DNA of 33,705 bases from an uncultured Gemella sp. (GTDB lineage: Bacteria; Bacillota; Bacilli; Staphylococcales; Gemellaceae), in assembly GCF_900766305.1 (NCBI RefSeq), contig NZ_CAAFUZ010000009.1, positions 1 through 33,705 on the forward strand. Direction: 5' to 3'. The notes beneath the pieces were generated by a model that saw nothing but the letters and a program-made list of their open reading frames with translations, did no database searches and had not been told where the DNA came from. Positions 25,752 to 33,589 of the stretch are shown here, one piece after another; within the stretch, counting starts at the first letter, position 1, and every line of letters begins with the position of its first letter. The translations under genes and the position numbers were made by a program.

Positions 25752-25943
25752 ATGAGCAAATGTGAATGTGAACACCACTGCCACTGTCATGATGCAGTAG
25801 AAGATTGTAAATGTGGAAACTGTGTTGAAGGAACATGTGAATGCAAAGAAGGGTGTGCATGTGGATGCCATAACGCAAAAGAAGATTGTGAATGCGGAAA
25901 TTGCAAGACAGGAGATTGTCATTGCGATAAGCATGCTGCATAA
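25752..25943 (+). CDS. Metallothionein-like Cys/His-rich protein (63 residues)
   Basis: The product has 17 Cys and 7 His in 63 residues and no membrane segment or signal. Cys occur as C-x-C and C-x-C-G-N-C clusters. Residues 12-31 and 39-58 are an internal duplication (C-H-x-A-x-E-D-C-x-C-G-N-C-x-x-G-x-C-x-C, 13 of 20 identical), and the N-terminus adds HHCHCH. This is what a cytosolic metal-thiolate protein binding Zn, Cu or Cd looks like. CGGAGG precedes the ATG, a strong promoter lies upstream and a strong terminator downstream, so it is a real, monocistronic gene. It does not match the SmtA-type layout I know, so it may be an undescribed family. Metal, stoichiometry and role are not known. 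Confidence 0.8.
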   Translation: MSKCECEHHCHCHDAVEDCKCGNCVEGTCECKEGCACGCHNAKEDCECGNCKTGDCHCDKHAA

Positions 25944-25952
25944 TATATTTAC

Positions 25953-25992
25953 AAAAAAAGAGATCTGGTATTTTTTACCAAATCTCTTTTTT
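25953..25992. terminator. Bidirectional terminator between the metallothionein-like and permease genes
   Basis: AAAAAGAGATCTGGTA and TACCAAATCTCTTTTT pair around a T5 loop with one mismatch, with A and T runs on the two sides. It lies between two convergent genes. Confidence 0.85.
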
Positions 25993-26004
25993 ATTAACTT
26001 AAAA

Positions 26005-27657
26005 TTATCTAAGAGTAATTAGAAGGTTAAGCACTCCTGTAAGAACAAGAAGAATAACACTCCATTTAATTGTTTTAGCAAAGATTTCACTATCTCTGTT
26101 AACTAATCCAACGGCTGCTGCTGCAACTGCGATAGATTGAGGAGAAATCATTTTAGCGATAGCTCCACCCATGATGTTAGCAGCTACAAGTAATGAAGGA
26201 TCAATTCCAATTTGAGATGCAGTTACTGATTGTAATCCAGCGAATAATGATCCACTGTTAACAACAGATCCTGTTAAGAATACCCCGATCCATCCTAAGA
26301 TTGGAGAGAATAATGGGAAGATTTTACCAGTGTTAGCAAATGCTAATCCTAGTGTTGATGACATTCCTGAATATGTTGAAATGTAAGCAAATGCAAGTAC
26401 TGAACAGATTGTTAAGATTGGTCCCCATAATTCAACAGCAGTTTCTCTAATAGTAGAAATAACGATACGGCTGTTAACTCTAAAAATAATAATTGTTAAA
26501 ATTCCTGCAAGTAAAATTGCTGTTGTAGTTGAAGTAAATGGAGCAAAACTAAATACTGCTTTAATTGGAGTAGGTTGTTTTGCGATAGGAGCAACACGTG
26601 CAACTGTACCATCAATGTAGTATGGGAAGTTGAAAATTAGTGAGTTTAAAGCTCCTGCTGCTTGACCTGTTTTAGGGTTTGCAGGTTGGATTAATTGTTT
26701 GAAGAATCCAGTGTTTAGTAAAGTAACGAATAGAGTTAAAAGAATGAACGGTGTCCATGCTCTAACAACTTCTTTACCAGTTAGAACTTCTTTATCATTA
26801 GCAACTTCTTTAGTTTCAGCAGTAAGTTGTTGTTTTGGTTGCCAGAATCTTAAGAATACGATTAAAGCAAGTAAACTCACAATAGCTGAAGAAACGTTAA
26901 CAAGTTCTGGTCCTACGAAGTTTAAGAAGATGAATTGAGTAATAGCAAATCCACCACCAGAAACTAAAATTGCAGGGAATGTTTCTTTGATACCTTTGAA
27001 ACCATCTACCATAAATACGATAAGGAATGCAATAATAACAGTAACAAGACATAAGATTAATGATGTGTTTTTACCAAGTGTTAATGCATCTAAATCTGTT
27101 AAAGTAGCTGGAACTGTTACTGGAATACCCATCGCTCCATATGCACCACCAGCGATGTTAGCAACTAAACAAATTGCAGCAGATTGTAATGGTTTGAAAC
27201 CTAAACCTACTAAAATTGCAGCTGTAATAGCAACTGGAGCACCAAATCCTGCAGCACCTTCTAAGAAAGCGTTGAATGAGAATGCAATTAAAAGAACTTG
27301 AATTCTTTTATCTGGTGAAATAGATGAGATACTTTGTTTCATTACATCGAAGAATCCCATTTTAACTGTTAATTTGTATAAGAAGATTGCAGCAAGAACA
27401 ATACTAGCAACAGGCCATAAACCTGAAACGATACCCTGTTCCGCAGCTCCTGCGATTTTATCTACAGGCATCTTATAGCATACAGCAGCTACTATCGCTG
27501 CACTGATAATACTTAAACCACCGGCTATATAACCTTTTAGTTTAAAGACAACTAATGAAATTAAAAATATAACTATAGGAAGAGCAGCAACTCCTGCAGA
27601 TAACCAAATATTACCCATTGGATTATACTGTTGTTCCCAAATAGTATTAAGAATCAT
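26005..27657 (-). CDS. lctP: L-lactate permease (LctP family)
   Basis: This 550-residue membrane protein has about 13 hydrophobic helices and family blocks such as SAGVAALPIVIFL near the start, GFGAPVAITAAILVGLG, GAMGIPVTVPATLTDLD, TYSGMSSTLGLAF, SPILGWIGVFLTGSVVNSG and MISPQSIAVAAAAVGL near the end. It imports lactate (and probably glycolate) with protons. The frame is open to an ATG at 27708, but AGGAGG lies seven bases before the ATG at 27657, which gives MILNTIWEQQYNPMGN, the usual family start. Its promoter faces away from the dehydrogenase operon. Three short direct repeats span the expected transcription start. Confidence 0.94.
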   Translation of the reverse strand: MILNTIWEQQYNPMGNIWLSAGVAALPIVIFLISLVVFKLKGYIAGGLSIISAAIVAAVCYKMPVDKIAGAAEQGIVSGLWPVASIVLAAIFLYKLTVKMGFFDVMKQSISSISPDKRIQVLLIAFSFNAFLEGAAGFGAPVAITAAILVGLGFKPLQSAAICLVANIAGGAYGAMGIPVTVPATLTDLDALTLGKNTSLILCLVTVIIAFLIVFMVDGFKGIKETFPAILVSGGGFAITQFIFLNFVGPELVNVSSAIVSLLALIVFLRFWQPKQQLTAETKEVANDKEVLTGKEVVRAWTPFILLTLFVTLLNTGFFKQLIQPANPKTGQAAGALNSLIFNFPYYIDGTVARVAPIAKQPTPIKAVFSFAPFTSTTTAILLAGILTIIIFRVNSRIVISTIRETAVELWGPILTICSVLAFAYISTYSGMSSTLGLAFANTGKIFPLFSPILGWIGVFLTGSVVNSGSLFAGLQSVTASQIGIDPSLLVAANIMGGAIAKMISPQSIAVAAAAVGLVNRDSEIFAKTIKWSVILLVLTGVLNLLITLR

Positions 27658-27680
27658 TATAATTCCTCCTAAATTGAAAA

Positions 27681-27718
27681 TTTGTATAAAACATTTGTTA
27701 TAAAACATTTGTATAAAA
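27681..27718 (-). repeat. Three direct repeats at the lactate permease transcription start
   Basis: On the plus strand, TTTGT(T)ATAAAA occurs at 27681-27691, 27694-27705 and 27708-27718, with a period of 13-14 bases. The two full units TATAAAACATTTGT (27685-27698, 27699-27712) are identical. They lie immediately downstream of the -10, where a repressor would block transcription. Confidence 0.6.
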
Positions 27719-27720
27719 TA

Positions 27721-27749
27721 ATTATATATAAAATACTGTACTAATGCAA
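27721..27749 (-). promoter_or_regulatory. Promoter of the lactate permease gene
   Basis: On the minus strand, TTGCAT (27744-27749) and TATAAT (27721-27726) are separated by exactly 17 bases. Confidence 0.7.
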
Positions 27750-28158
27750 GTTATTTATACATATTTTCATGAGATTTTCAAAAATATAATGTTTACGTAG
27801 TTTTAAGAAATTAATCAATTATATTCAATTTTTTCATAAAAATTGGTATCTATTATAGGAGGTAAAGGCTTTAGTATATTTGTAAAGAGAATAGGTAGAA
27901 AATTATTAATTAATAAAAGAAAATTATATATGAAAAATAGAGAAATAGTATAATTTTTATTTTCAAAAATCTGTATTTGTATATTTTTCATTTTAATACG
28001 ACAGAATTTTAAAAATAGAATGTATATAAGAATAGATAGGAAAACGCTTTCTTTTATATTGTTCTAGTACAGTAAATAATTATATTGTTGTTTTAAGCGT
28101 ATATTTAAGAGAATAATATTACCGAGATAAATATTATTATTTTATTGTGATTATAGAT
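27750..28158. promoter_or_regulatory. Divergent intergenic region with a cre-like site
   Basis: This long AT-rich gap between the permease and dehydrogenase promoters holds AGGAAAACGCTTTCTT at 28038-28053. It fits the catabolite-responsive element (WTGNAARCGNWWWCA type) with about one mismatch, so CcpA may act here on the dehydrogenase operon. An isolated AGGAGGT at about 27857 has no start codon at the right distance. No convincing gene lies in the gap. Confidence 0.5.
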
Positions 28159-28187
28159 TTGACATTTTTCGTGAAAAATAGTATATT
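28159..28187 (+). promoter_or_regulatory. Promoter of the dehydrogenase operon with an embedded operator-like dyad
   Basis: TTGACA (28159-28164) and TATATT (28182-28187) are 17 bases apart. The spacer carries a perfect 7-2-7 dyad, ATTTTTC-GT-GAAAAAT (28164-28179), so a bound repressor would cover both elements. A 5' leader of about 60 bases precedes the first start codon. Confidence 0.75.
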
Positions 28188-28256
28188 AATAGTGTAATAT
28201 ATGATTAATAAATAATTTATATACATTTAATATATATACAAACTTTGGAGGTTATT

Positions 28257-29237
28257 ATGGTAAAAACATCAAAAGATTTAACTAAACAAGAGCATTTAGA
28301 AATGTACGAACTAATGCAACTTATTAGAGATTTTGATATGGAGTTGAGTAAACTATACTCTCGTGGTTTAGTTCACGGTATGACTCACTATTCAGTAGGG
28401 GAGGAAGCAGCAAACGTTGGAGCTATTTATCCATTAAGAAAAGAAGACTTAATGTACTCTAACCACCGTGGTCACGGTCAAACAATTGCTAAAGGAATTG
28501 AAATTGATCGTATGATGGCTGAAATCCTAGGTAAAGCTACAGGTCAATGTAAAGGGCGTGGAGGAAGTATGCACGTTTATGACCTTGAGCAACGTAACAT
28601 GGGATGTAACGGTATCGTTGGTGGTGGACACGGTTTAAGTACTGGTGCAGCTTTAGCTCAAAAAATGAAAAAAACAGGTAACGTTGTTATTTGTTGTATG
28701 GGTGACGGAGCTACTAACGAAGGAAGTTTCCACGAATGTTTAAACATGGCATCTAACTGGGATTTACCACTTATTTTCTACGTAATTAACAATAAATATG
28801 GTATCTCAATGGCTCAAGAAAGATGTATGCGTGTTAAAGAAATTACTGAACGTGCAGCTTCATACAGAATCAAAGGTATTCATGTTCCAGACGGAAATGA
28901 TGTATTAGCAGTATACGATGCAATGCAAGAAGCTATCGAACACGCTAGAAGTGGTAAAGGTCCTGTTTTAGTAGAAGCAGTATCATACAGATGGTTCGGA
29001 CACTCTGCATCAGACGCTGGTAAATATCGTAGCCGTGAAGAAGTAGCTGAGTGGAAACTTAAAGATCCTAACGTAAAATATAAAAACTACTTATTAGAAA
29101 ACGGAATTGCTACAGAAGAAGAATTAAAAGAAATCGAAGATAGATCTAAAGCAACTATCGATGACGCTGTAGAATTCGCTAAAGAATCACCATTTGCAGA
29201 CGGTGAAATTGCGTTCCAAGATAACTACGCTGACTAA
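28257..29237 (+). CDS. pdhA: 2-Oxoacid dehydrogenase E1 alpha (pyruvate or acetoin dehydrogenase)
   Basis: This 326-residue subunit binds thiamine diphosphate with E1 beta. The TPP motif is GDGATNEGSFHECLNMASNW ending in NN, and RGHGQTIAKG, GGSMHVYD and GCNGIVGGGHGLSTGAALA are the usual E1 alpha blocks. A TTG at 28245 is in frame, but GGAGG lies between it and the ATG at 28257, so I start at the ATG. It is the first of four genes. Sequence alone does not separate pyruvate from acetoin dehydrogenase; streptococcal relatives with this layout are annotated both ways. I favour pyruvate because of the neighbouring lactate permease and the Pta in the window. Confidence 0.9.
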   Translation: MVKTSKDLTKQEHLEMYELMQLIRDFDMELSKLYSRGLVHGMTHYSVGEEAANVGAIYPLRKEDLMYSNHRGHGQTIAKGIEIDRMMAEILGKATGQCKGRGGSMHVYDLEQRNMGCNGIVGGGHGLSTGAALAQKMKKTGNVVICCMGDGATNEGSFHECLNMASNWDLPLIFYVINNKYGISMAQERCMRVKEITERAASYRIKGIHVPDGNDVLAVYDAMQEAIEHARSGKGPVLVEAVSYRWFGHSASDAGKYRSREEVAEWKLKDPNVKYKNYLLENGIATEEELKEIEDRSKATIDDAVEFAKESPFADGEIAFQDNYAD

Positions 29238-29292
29238 TATTTTAGCTTAAAATAATTTAAATAATATTTTATATAATAGGAGATTAATAGTT

Positions 29293-30285
29293 ATGACTAA
29301 AGAAACAAAAATTATGACAGTTCGTGAAGCCATAAAAGAAGCTATGACTCACGAAATGCGTGAAGATGAAAATGTATTTTTAATGGGTGAAGATGTTGGT
29401 ATCTTCGGAGGAGACTTCGGTACTACAGTTGGTATGTTAGAAGAATTTGGACCTGAACGTATTATTGATACACCAATCAGTGAAGCTGCAATCTGTGGTT
29501 CTGCTGCTGGTGCTGCATCAGTAGGTATGCGTCCAATCGTTGACGTAACATTCATGGACTTCGTAACAATCGGTATGGATGCGATTGTTAACCAAGCTGC
29601 ACCAATGCGTTATATGTTAGGTGGAGAAGTACAAGTACCAGTTACATACCGTTGTGCATCTGGATCAGGAACAGGGGCTGCTGCTCAACACTGTAAAGCG
29701 TTAGAAGCATGGTTCTGTCACATTCCAGGTCTTAAAGTAGTAGCACCAGGTACTCCTGGAGATGTTTACTCAATCTTAAGAGCTGCAATCAGAGATAACA
29801 ACCCAGTTATCTACATTGAACCAAAAGCGTTATTCGGACGTAAAGGTGAAGTAGAAGTTGGTAAAATTGGTGTAATCGGTCAAGGTGACATCAAAGTTGA
29901 AGGATCTGATGTAACATTAGTATCTTGGGGAAGAATGTTAGAGCGTAGCTTAAAAGCAGCTGAAGAATTAAAAGAAGAAGGAATCTCAGTAGAAGTACTT
30001 GACCCAATTACATTAGTACCACTAGATACTGATCTAATTGTTGAATCAGTTAAGAAAACTGGAAAATTAGTAGTATGTCACGACTCATTCAAAACTGGTG
30101 GATTCGGTGGAGAAATCGTTGCTCGTATCGCAGAAAGTGATGCATTTGATTTCTTAGATAGCCCTATTTACCGTGTTGCTGGTGCTGACACACACATTCC
30201 ATCAGCTAAAAACTTAGAAAAATTAGTTGTACCTGATGTAGAAGACATCAAAGAAACTATTAGAAAAGCTGTAAACAAAAAATAA
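29293..30285 (+). CDS. pdhB: 2-Oxoacid dehydrogenase E1 beta
   Basis: This 330-residue partner of E1 alpha completes the TPP active site. Blocks seen are MTVREAIKEAMTHEM, FLMGEDVGIFGGDFGTT, DTPISEAAICGSAAGAASVG (with the conserved Glu), FMDFVTIGMDAIVNQAA and CHDSFKTGGFGGEIVARI (conserved His). Length is normal for the family. AGGAG lies 11 bases before the ATG, a slightly long spacing. It is 55 bases from the E1 alpha stop with no terminator between, so co-transcription is expected. Confidence 0.92.
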   Translation: MTKETKIMTVREAIKEAMTHEMREDENVFLMGEDVGIFGGDFGTTVGMLEEFGPERIIDTPISEAAICGSAAGAASVGMRPIVDVTFMDFVTIGMDAIVNQAAPMRYMLGGEVQVPVTYRCASGSGTGAAAQHCKALEAWFCHIPGLKVVAPGTPGDVYSILRAAIRDNNPVIYIEPKALFGRKGEVEVGKIGVIGQGDIKVEGSDVTLVSWGRMLERSLKAAEELKEEGISVEVLDPITLVPLDTDLIVESVKKTGKLVVCHDSFKTGGFGGEIVARIAESDAFDFLDSPIYRVAGADTHIPSAKNLEKLVVPDVEDIKETIRKAVNKK

Positions 30286-30316
30286 AAATTTAGTTAGTGA
30301 AGGATGTGAATAGAAT

Positions 30317-31714
30317 ATGGCAGTAGAGGTAATAATGCCAAAAGCCGGTAGTGAAATGGAAGAAGGCGAAATCGTACAATGGTTTAAGCAAGAAGGTGAC
30401 GAAGTAAAAGAAGGTGAAATTTTACTTGAAATCGTAACAGATAAAGTAAATATGGAAGTAGAAGCTGAAGCAAGCGGAACTTTACTAAAAATCGTTCACC
30501 CAGCTGGATCAGTTGTACCAGTAGTTCAAACTATCGCATGGATTGGACAACCTGGAGAAGCTGTACCTGGAGCTGGAGCAGCACCTGCGGCTGCAGCGGC
30601 ACCAGCTGAAGAAGCTGTTGTTGAAACTAAAGTTGAAGCAGCTCCTGCTCAAGAAGTAGAAGTGTTCGACAACTCTGGACTTCGTGCTACACCAGCGGCT
30701 AGAGCATATGCTCGTGAAAACGGAATCGACTTATCTCAAGTAAAAGGTACTGGAGCTAAAGGTCGTGTTCATAAAGAAGATGTAGTTGATTATAAACTAA
30801 ATGCAAAAGCTAAAATGTCTCCACTTGCTGCACGTATTGCAGAAGTTGAAGGAATTAATACAGATGGTATCGTTGGAACTGGACCAAAAGGTAAAATTAT
30901 GAAAGCAGATGTTCTTTCTGTTCTTAACGGAAGTGCAAGTGAAGCTGCTGCAAGTGCTGAAGTTGCTGCACCAGCAAGCGCTAAATCTGCTAAAGCACCA
31001 AATGAAAATCAATGGGGTGTTGTTGAAACAGTACCAATGTCACCAATGCGTAAAGTTATTTCTAAACGTATGAGTGAATCTTACTTCAGTGCACCAACAT
31101 TCGTTGTTAACGTTGAAGTTGATATGACTGAATTATTAGCGTTACGTAAAAAAGTTGTTGATGCAATTATCGAAGAAACAGGTAAAAAAGCAACAGTTAC
31201 AGACTTTATTTCATTAGCTGTAATTAAGTCATTAATGAAACACCCATATGTAAATGCTTCATTATCAGGTGATGAAAAAGAAATGTACTTACACCACTAT
31301 GTAAACTTATCTATCGCAGTTGGTATGGATAGTGGATTAGTAGTACCTGTAATTAAAGGTGCTGATAAGATGAGCCTTAAAGAGCTTGTAGTAGCTTCTA
31401 AAGAAATTACAACAAAAGCTCTTGCTGGAAAATTAAAACCAGATGAAATGGCAGATTCTACATTTACAATTAGTAACTTAGGTATGTATGGAGTTAAGAG
31501 CTTCGTACCAATCATTAACCAACCAAATACAGCTATTTTAGGTGTAAGTGCTACTGTACCAAAACCAGTAGTATTCAATGGTGAGGTTACTGTAAGACCT
31601 ATCATGACATTAACATTAACAGCGGACCACCGTGTTGTTGACGGATTAGAAGGAGCTAAATTCATGAAGACTCTGAAAGAAGCTATCGAAAATCCACTAT
31701 CATTACTAATCTAA
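30317..31714 (+). CDS. pdhC: Dihydrolipoamide acyltransferase E2 with one lipoyl and two subunit-binding domains
   Basis: This 465-residue E2 has an N-terminal lipoyl domain with the lipoylated Lys43 in TDKVNMEV. An Ala/Pro/Glu linker is followed by two peripheral subunit-binding domains, LRATPAARAYARENGID..GAKGRVHKEDV at about 121-158 and MSPLAARIAEVEGIN..GPKGKIMKADV at about 168-203. The catalytic domain has MSPMRKVISKRM near its start and DHRVVDG near the C-terminus. It transfers the acyl group to CoA and forms the core of the complex. From memory, streptococcal homologues have the two binding domains but no lipoyl domain. The first 85 codons are almost identical to those of E3 downstream. 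Confidence 0.93.
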   Translation: MAVEVIMPKAGSEMEEGEIVQWFKQEGDEVKEGEILLEIVTDKVNMEVEAEASGTLLKIVHPAGSVVPVVQTIAWIGQPGEAVPGAGAAPAAAAAPAEEAVVETKVEAAPAQEVEVFDNSGLRATPAARAYARENGIDLSQVKGTGAKGRVHKEDVVDYKLNAKAKMSPLAARIAEVEGINTDGIVGTGPKGKIMKADVLSVLNGSASEAAASAEVAAPASAKSAKAPNENQWGVVETVPMSPMRKVISKRMSESYFSAPTFVVNVEVDMTELLALRKKVVDAIIEETGKKATVTDFISLAVIKSLMKHPYVNASLSGDEKEMYLHHYVNLSIAVGMDSGLVVPVIKGADKMSLKELVVASKEITTKALAGKLKPDEMADSTFTISNLGMYGVKSFVPIINQPNTAILGVSATVPKPVVFNGEVTVRPIMTLTLTADHRVVDGLEGAKFMKTLKEAIENPLSLLI

Positions 31715-31768
31715 TAATGATATAATATATATTAAAACAAGATAAAGTGTATAAGGAGTGATTAAAAC

Positions 31769-33517
31769 ATGGCAGTTGAAGTTATAATGCCAAAAGCCGG
31801 AAGCGAAATGGAAGAAGGCGAAATCGTACAATGGTTTAAGCAAGAAGGTGACGAAGTAAAAGAAGGTGAAGTCCTACTTGAAATCGTAACTGACAAAGTA
31901 AATATGGAAGTAGAAGCTGAAGCAAGCGGAACTTTATTAAAAATCGTTCACCCAGCTGGATCAGTTGTACCAGTAGTTCAAACTATCGCATGGATTGGAC
32001 AACCTGGAGAAGCAGTTCCTGGAGGAGACAGCGCTACTGCAGCAGCTCAAGAAATCGTTAAAGAAGTTGCAGCAGATGTTAAAGTACCTGAAACTAATGC
32101 AGGAGAAGTAGCACCAAAACGTGAACGTCGTGGAGAATATGACGTAGTTGTTGTAGGTGGTGGACCTGCTGGATATGTATCAGCTATTAAAGCCGCTCAA
32201 CTAGGTGGTAAAGTAGCATTAGTAGAAAACCGTGAATTAGGTGGAACATGTCTAAACCGTGGATGTATTCCAACAAAAACATTCCTACACAATGCTGAAA
32301 TTATCAACCACATCCGTTCTGCTAAAGACCGTGGTATTAAACTTGTAAATGATGCATTCTCAGTTGACATGGAACAAACTGTAGCAGTTAAGAATAAAAT
32401 TTCTAAAACTCTATCAGGAGGAATTGCAGGATTACTTAAATCTTACGGTGTTAAAGTATTTAACGGTGTAGGACAATTAACAGCTGACAAGAAAGTTACT
32501 GTTGATGGTAAAGAAACAATTGATGCTGACAGCGTAATCTTAGCTGGTGGATCAAAAGTAAGTAGAATTAACATTCCAGGAATGGATAGTGATAAAGTTC
32601 TTACAAGTGATGAATTCCTAGATATCACTGAAGTACCATCTCGTTTAGCTGTTATCGGTGGTGGAGTTATCGGATCTGAATTAGGACAAGCATTCTCTAC
32701 TTTCGGATCTGAAGTAACTATCGTTGAAATGGCTGATCGTTTAATCGCTGGAATGGATAAAGATGCATCTGCAGCATTAGAAAAACAATTCAAAAAACAA
32801 GGTATTAAAGTTCTTACATCAACTAAATTATTAGAAATCGTTGATAAAGGTCAAGAAGTAGTAGTTAAAGTTGAAGGAAAAGAAGATATCGTTGCAGATA
32901 AAGTATTATTATCTATTGGACGTGTTCCAGACAACACATGTCTTGGAGAACTAGCAGATAAATTCGAAATGGAACGTGGACGTGTTAAAGTTAACGAGTA
33001 CATGGAAACATCTGTTGAGGGTATTTACGCTCCTGGTGATATTAACGGAACTAAGATGTTAGCTCACGCAGCATTCAAGATGGGAGAAGTTGCAGCTGAA
33101 AATGCAATGGGTCACCACAAAAAAGTTGATCTTAAAGCTACTCCAGCAGCAATCTACACTCACCCAGAAATCGCAATGGTTGGTTTAACTGAAGAACAAG
33201 CTCGTGAAAAATATGACATCAAAGTTGGTAAATTCAACTTTGCAGCTAACGGTCGTTCACTAGCATCTAACCAAGGTGAAGGATTCGTTAAAGTAATTAT
33301 GGATACTAAATACAGAGAAATCTTAGGTATCCACATAGTAGGACCAGTTGCAGCTGAGTTAATCAACGAAGGATCTACTTTAATCCAAACAGAGATGACA
33401 ATTGATGACGTAATGGATATTATCCATGGTCACCCAACATTCTCTGAAGCTTTATATGAAGCTATGACTGACTGTGTTGACTTATGTCTACATGCACCTA
33501 AGAAAAAAACTAAATAA
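31769..33517 (+). CDS. lpdA: Dihydrolipoyl dehydrogenase E3 with N-terminal lipoyl domain
   Basis: This 582-residue flavoprotein reoxidises the lipoyl arm with NAD+. An N-terminal lipoyl domain (Lys43 in TDKVNMEV) is joined by a linker of about 35 residues to the E3 core. The core has VVVVGGGPAGYVSAIKAA (FAD site), the redox disulfide in GGTCLNRGCIPTK, AVIGGGVIGSELGQAF (NAD site), YAPGDINGTKMLAHAA and the dimer-interface HPTFSEALYEAM, whose His-Glu pair is catalytic. AAGGAG precedes the ATG. It is the last gene of the operon and is followed by a terminator. E3 proteins carrying a lipoyl domain are known in streptococci and some other bacteria. Confidence 0.95.
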   Translation: MAVEVIMPKAGSEMEEGEIVQWFKQEGDEVKEGEVLLEIVTDKVNMEVEAEASGTLLKIVHPAGSVVPVVQTIAWIGQPGEAVPGGDSATAAAQEIVKEVAADVKVPETNAGEVAPKRERRGEYDVVVVGGGPAGYVSAIKAAQLGGKVALVENRELGGTCLNRGCIPTKTFLHNAEIINHIRSAKDRGIKLVNDAFSVDMEQTVAVKNKISKTLSGGIAGLLKSYGVKVFNGVGQLTADKKVTVDGKETIDADSVILAGGSKVSRINIPGMDSDKVLTSDEFLDITEVPSRLAVIGGGVIGSELGQAFSTFGSEVTIVEMADRLIAGMDKDASAALEKQFKKQGIKVLTSTKLLEIVDKGQEVVVKVEGKEDIVADKVLLSIGRVPDNTCLGELADKFEMERGRVKVNEYMETSVEGIYAPGDINGTKMLAHAAFKMGEVAAENAMGHHKKVDLKATPAAIYTHPEIAMVGLTEEQAREKYDIKVGKFNFAANGRSLASNQGEGFVKVIMDTKYREILGIHIVGPVAAELINEGSTLIQTEMTIDDVMDIIHGHPTFSEALYEAMTDCVDLCLHAPKKKTK

Positions 33518-33526
33518 TAGTTAATC

Positions 33527-33563
33527 AAAAAAGATGGCTAGCAATTTGCTAGTCATCTTTTTT
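33527..33563. terminator. Terminator of the dehydrogenase operon
   Basis: AAAAAAGATGGCTAGCA and its complement ending in CATCTTTTTT form a long stem with one wobble and a very short loop, ten bases after the lpdA stop. Confidence 0.9.
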
Positions 33564-33589
33564 CTGTATAATTGATTTCTATCAAATTC

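Noticed and set aside
25747..25941. Minus-strand open frames opposite the metallothionein-like gene
   Set aside because: The plus-strand frame has the promoter, ribosome site and terminator and a meaningful Cys pattern; the opposite frames are its shadow.
27845..27955. Possible TTG-started ORF of about 36 codons around an isolated AGGAGGT in the permease-dehydrogenase gap
   Set aside because: The ribosome site falls inside the reading frame rather than before it, there is no start codon at the right distance, and the product is low complexity. At most a gene remnant.
28257..33517. Firm naming of the complex as acetoin dehydrogenase (acoABCL)
   Set aside because: E1 motifs are shared with pyruvate dehydrogenase and no acetoin regulator or acetoin gene is present; the pyruvate role fits the neighbours better but is not proven.
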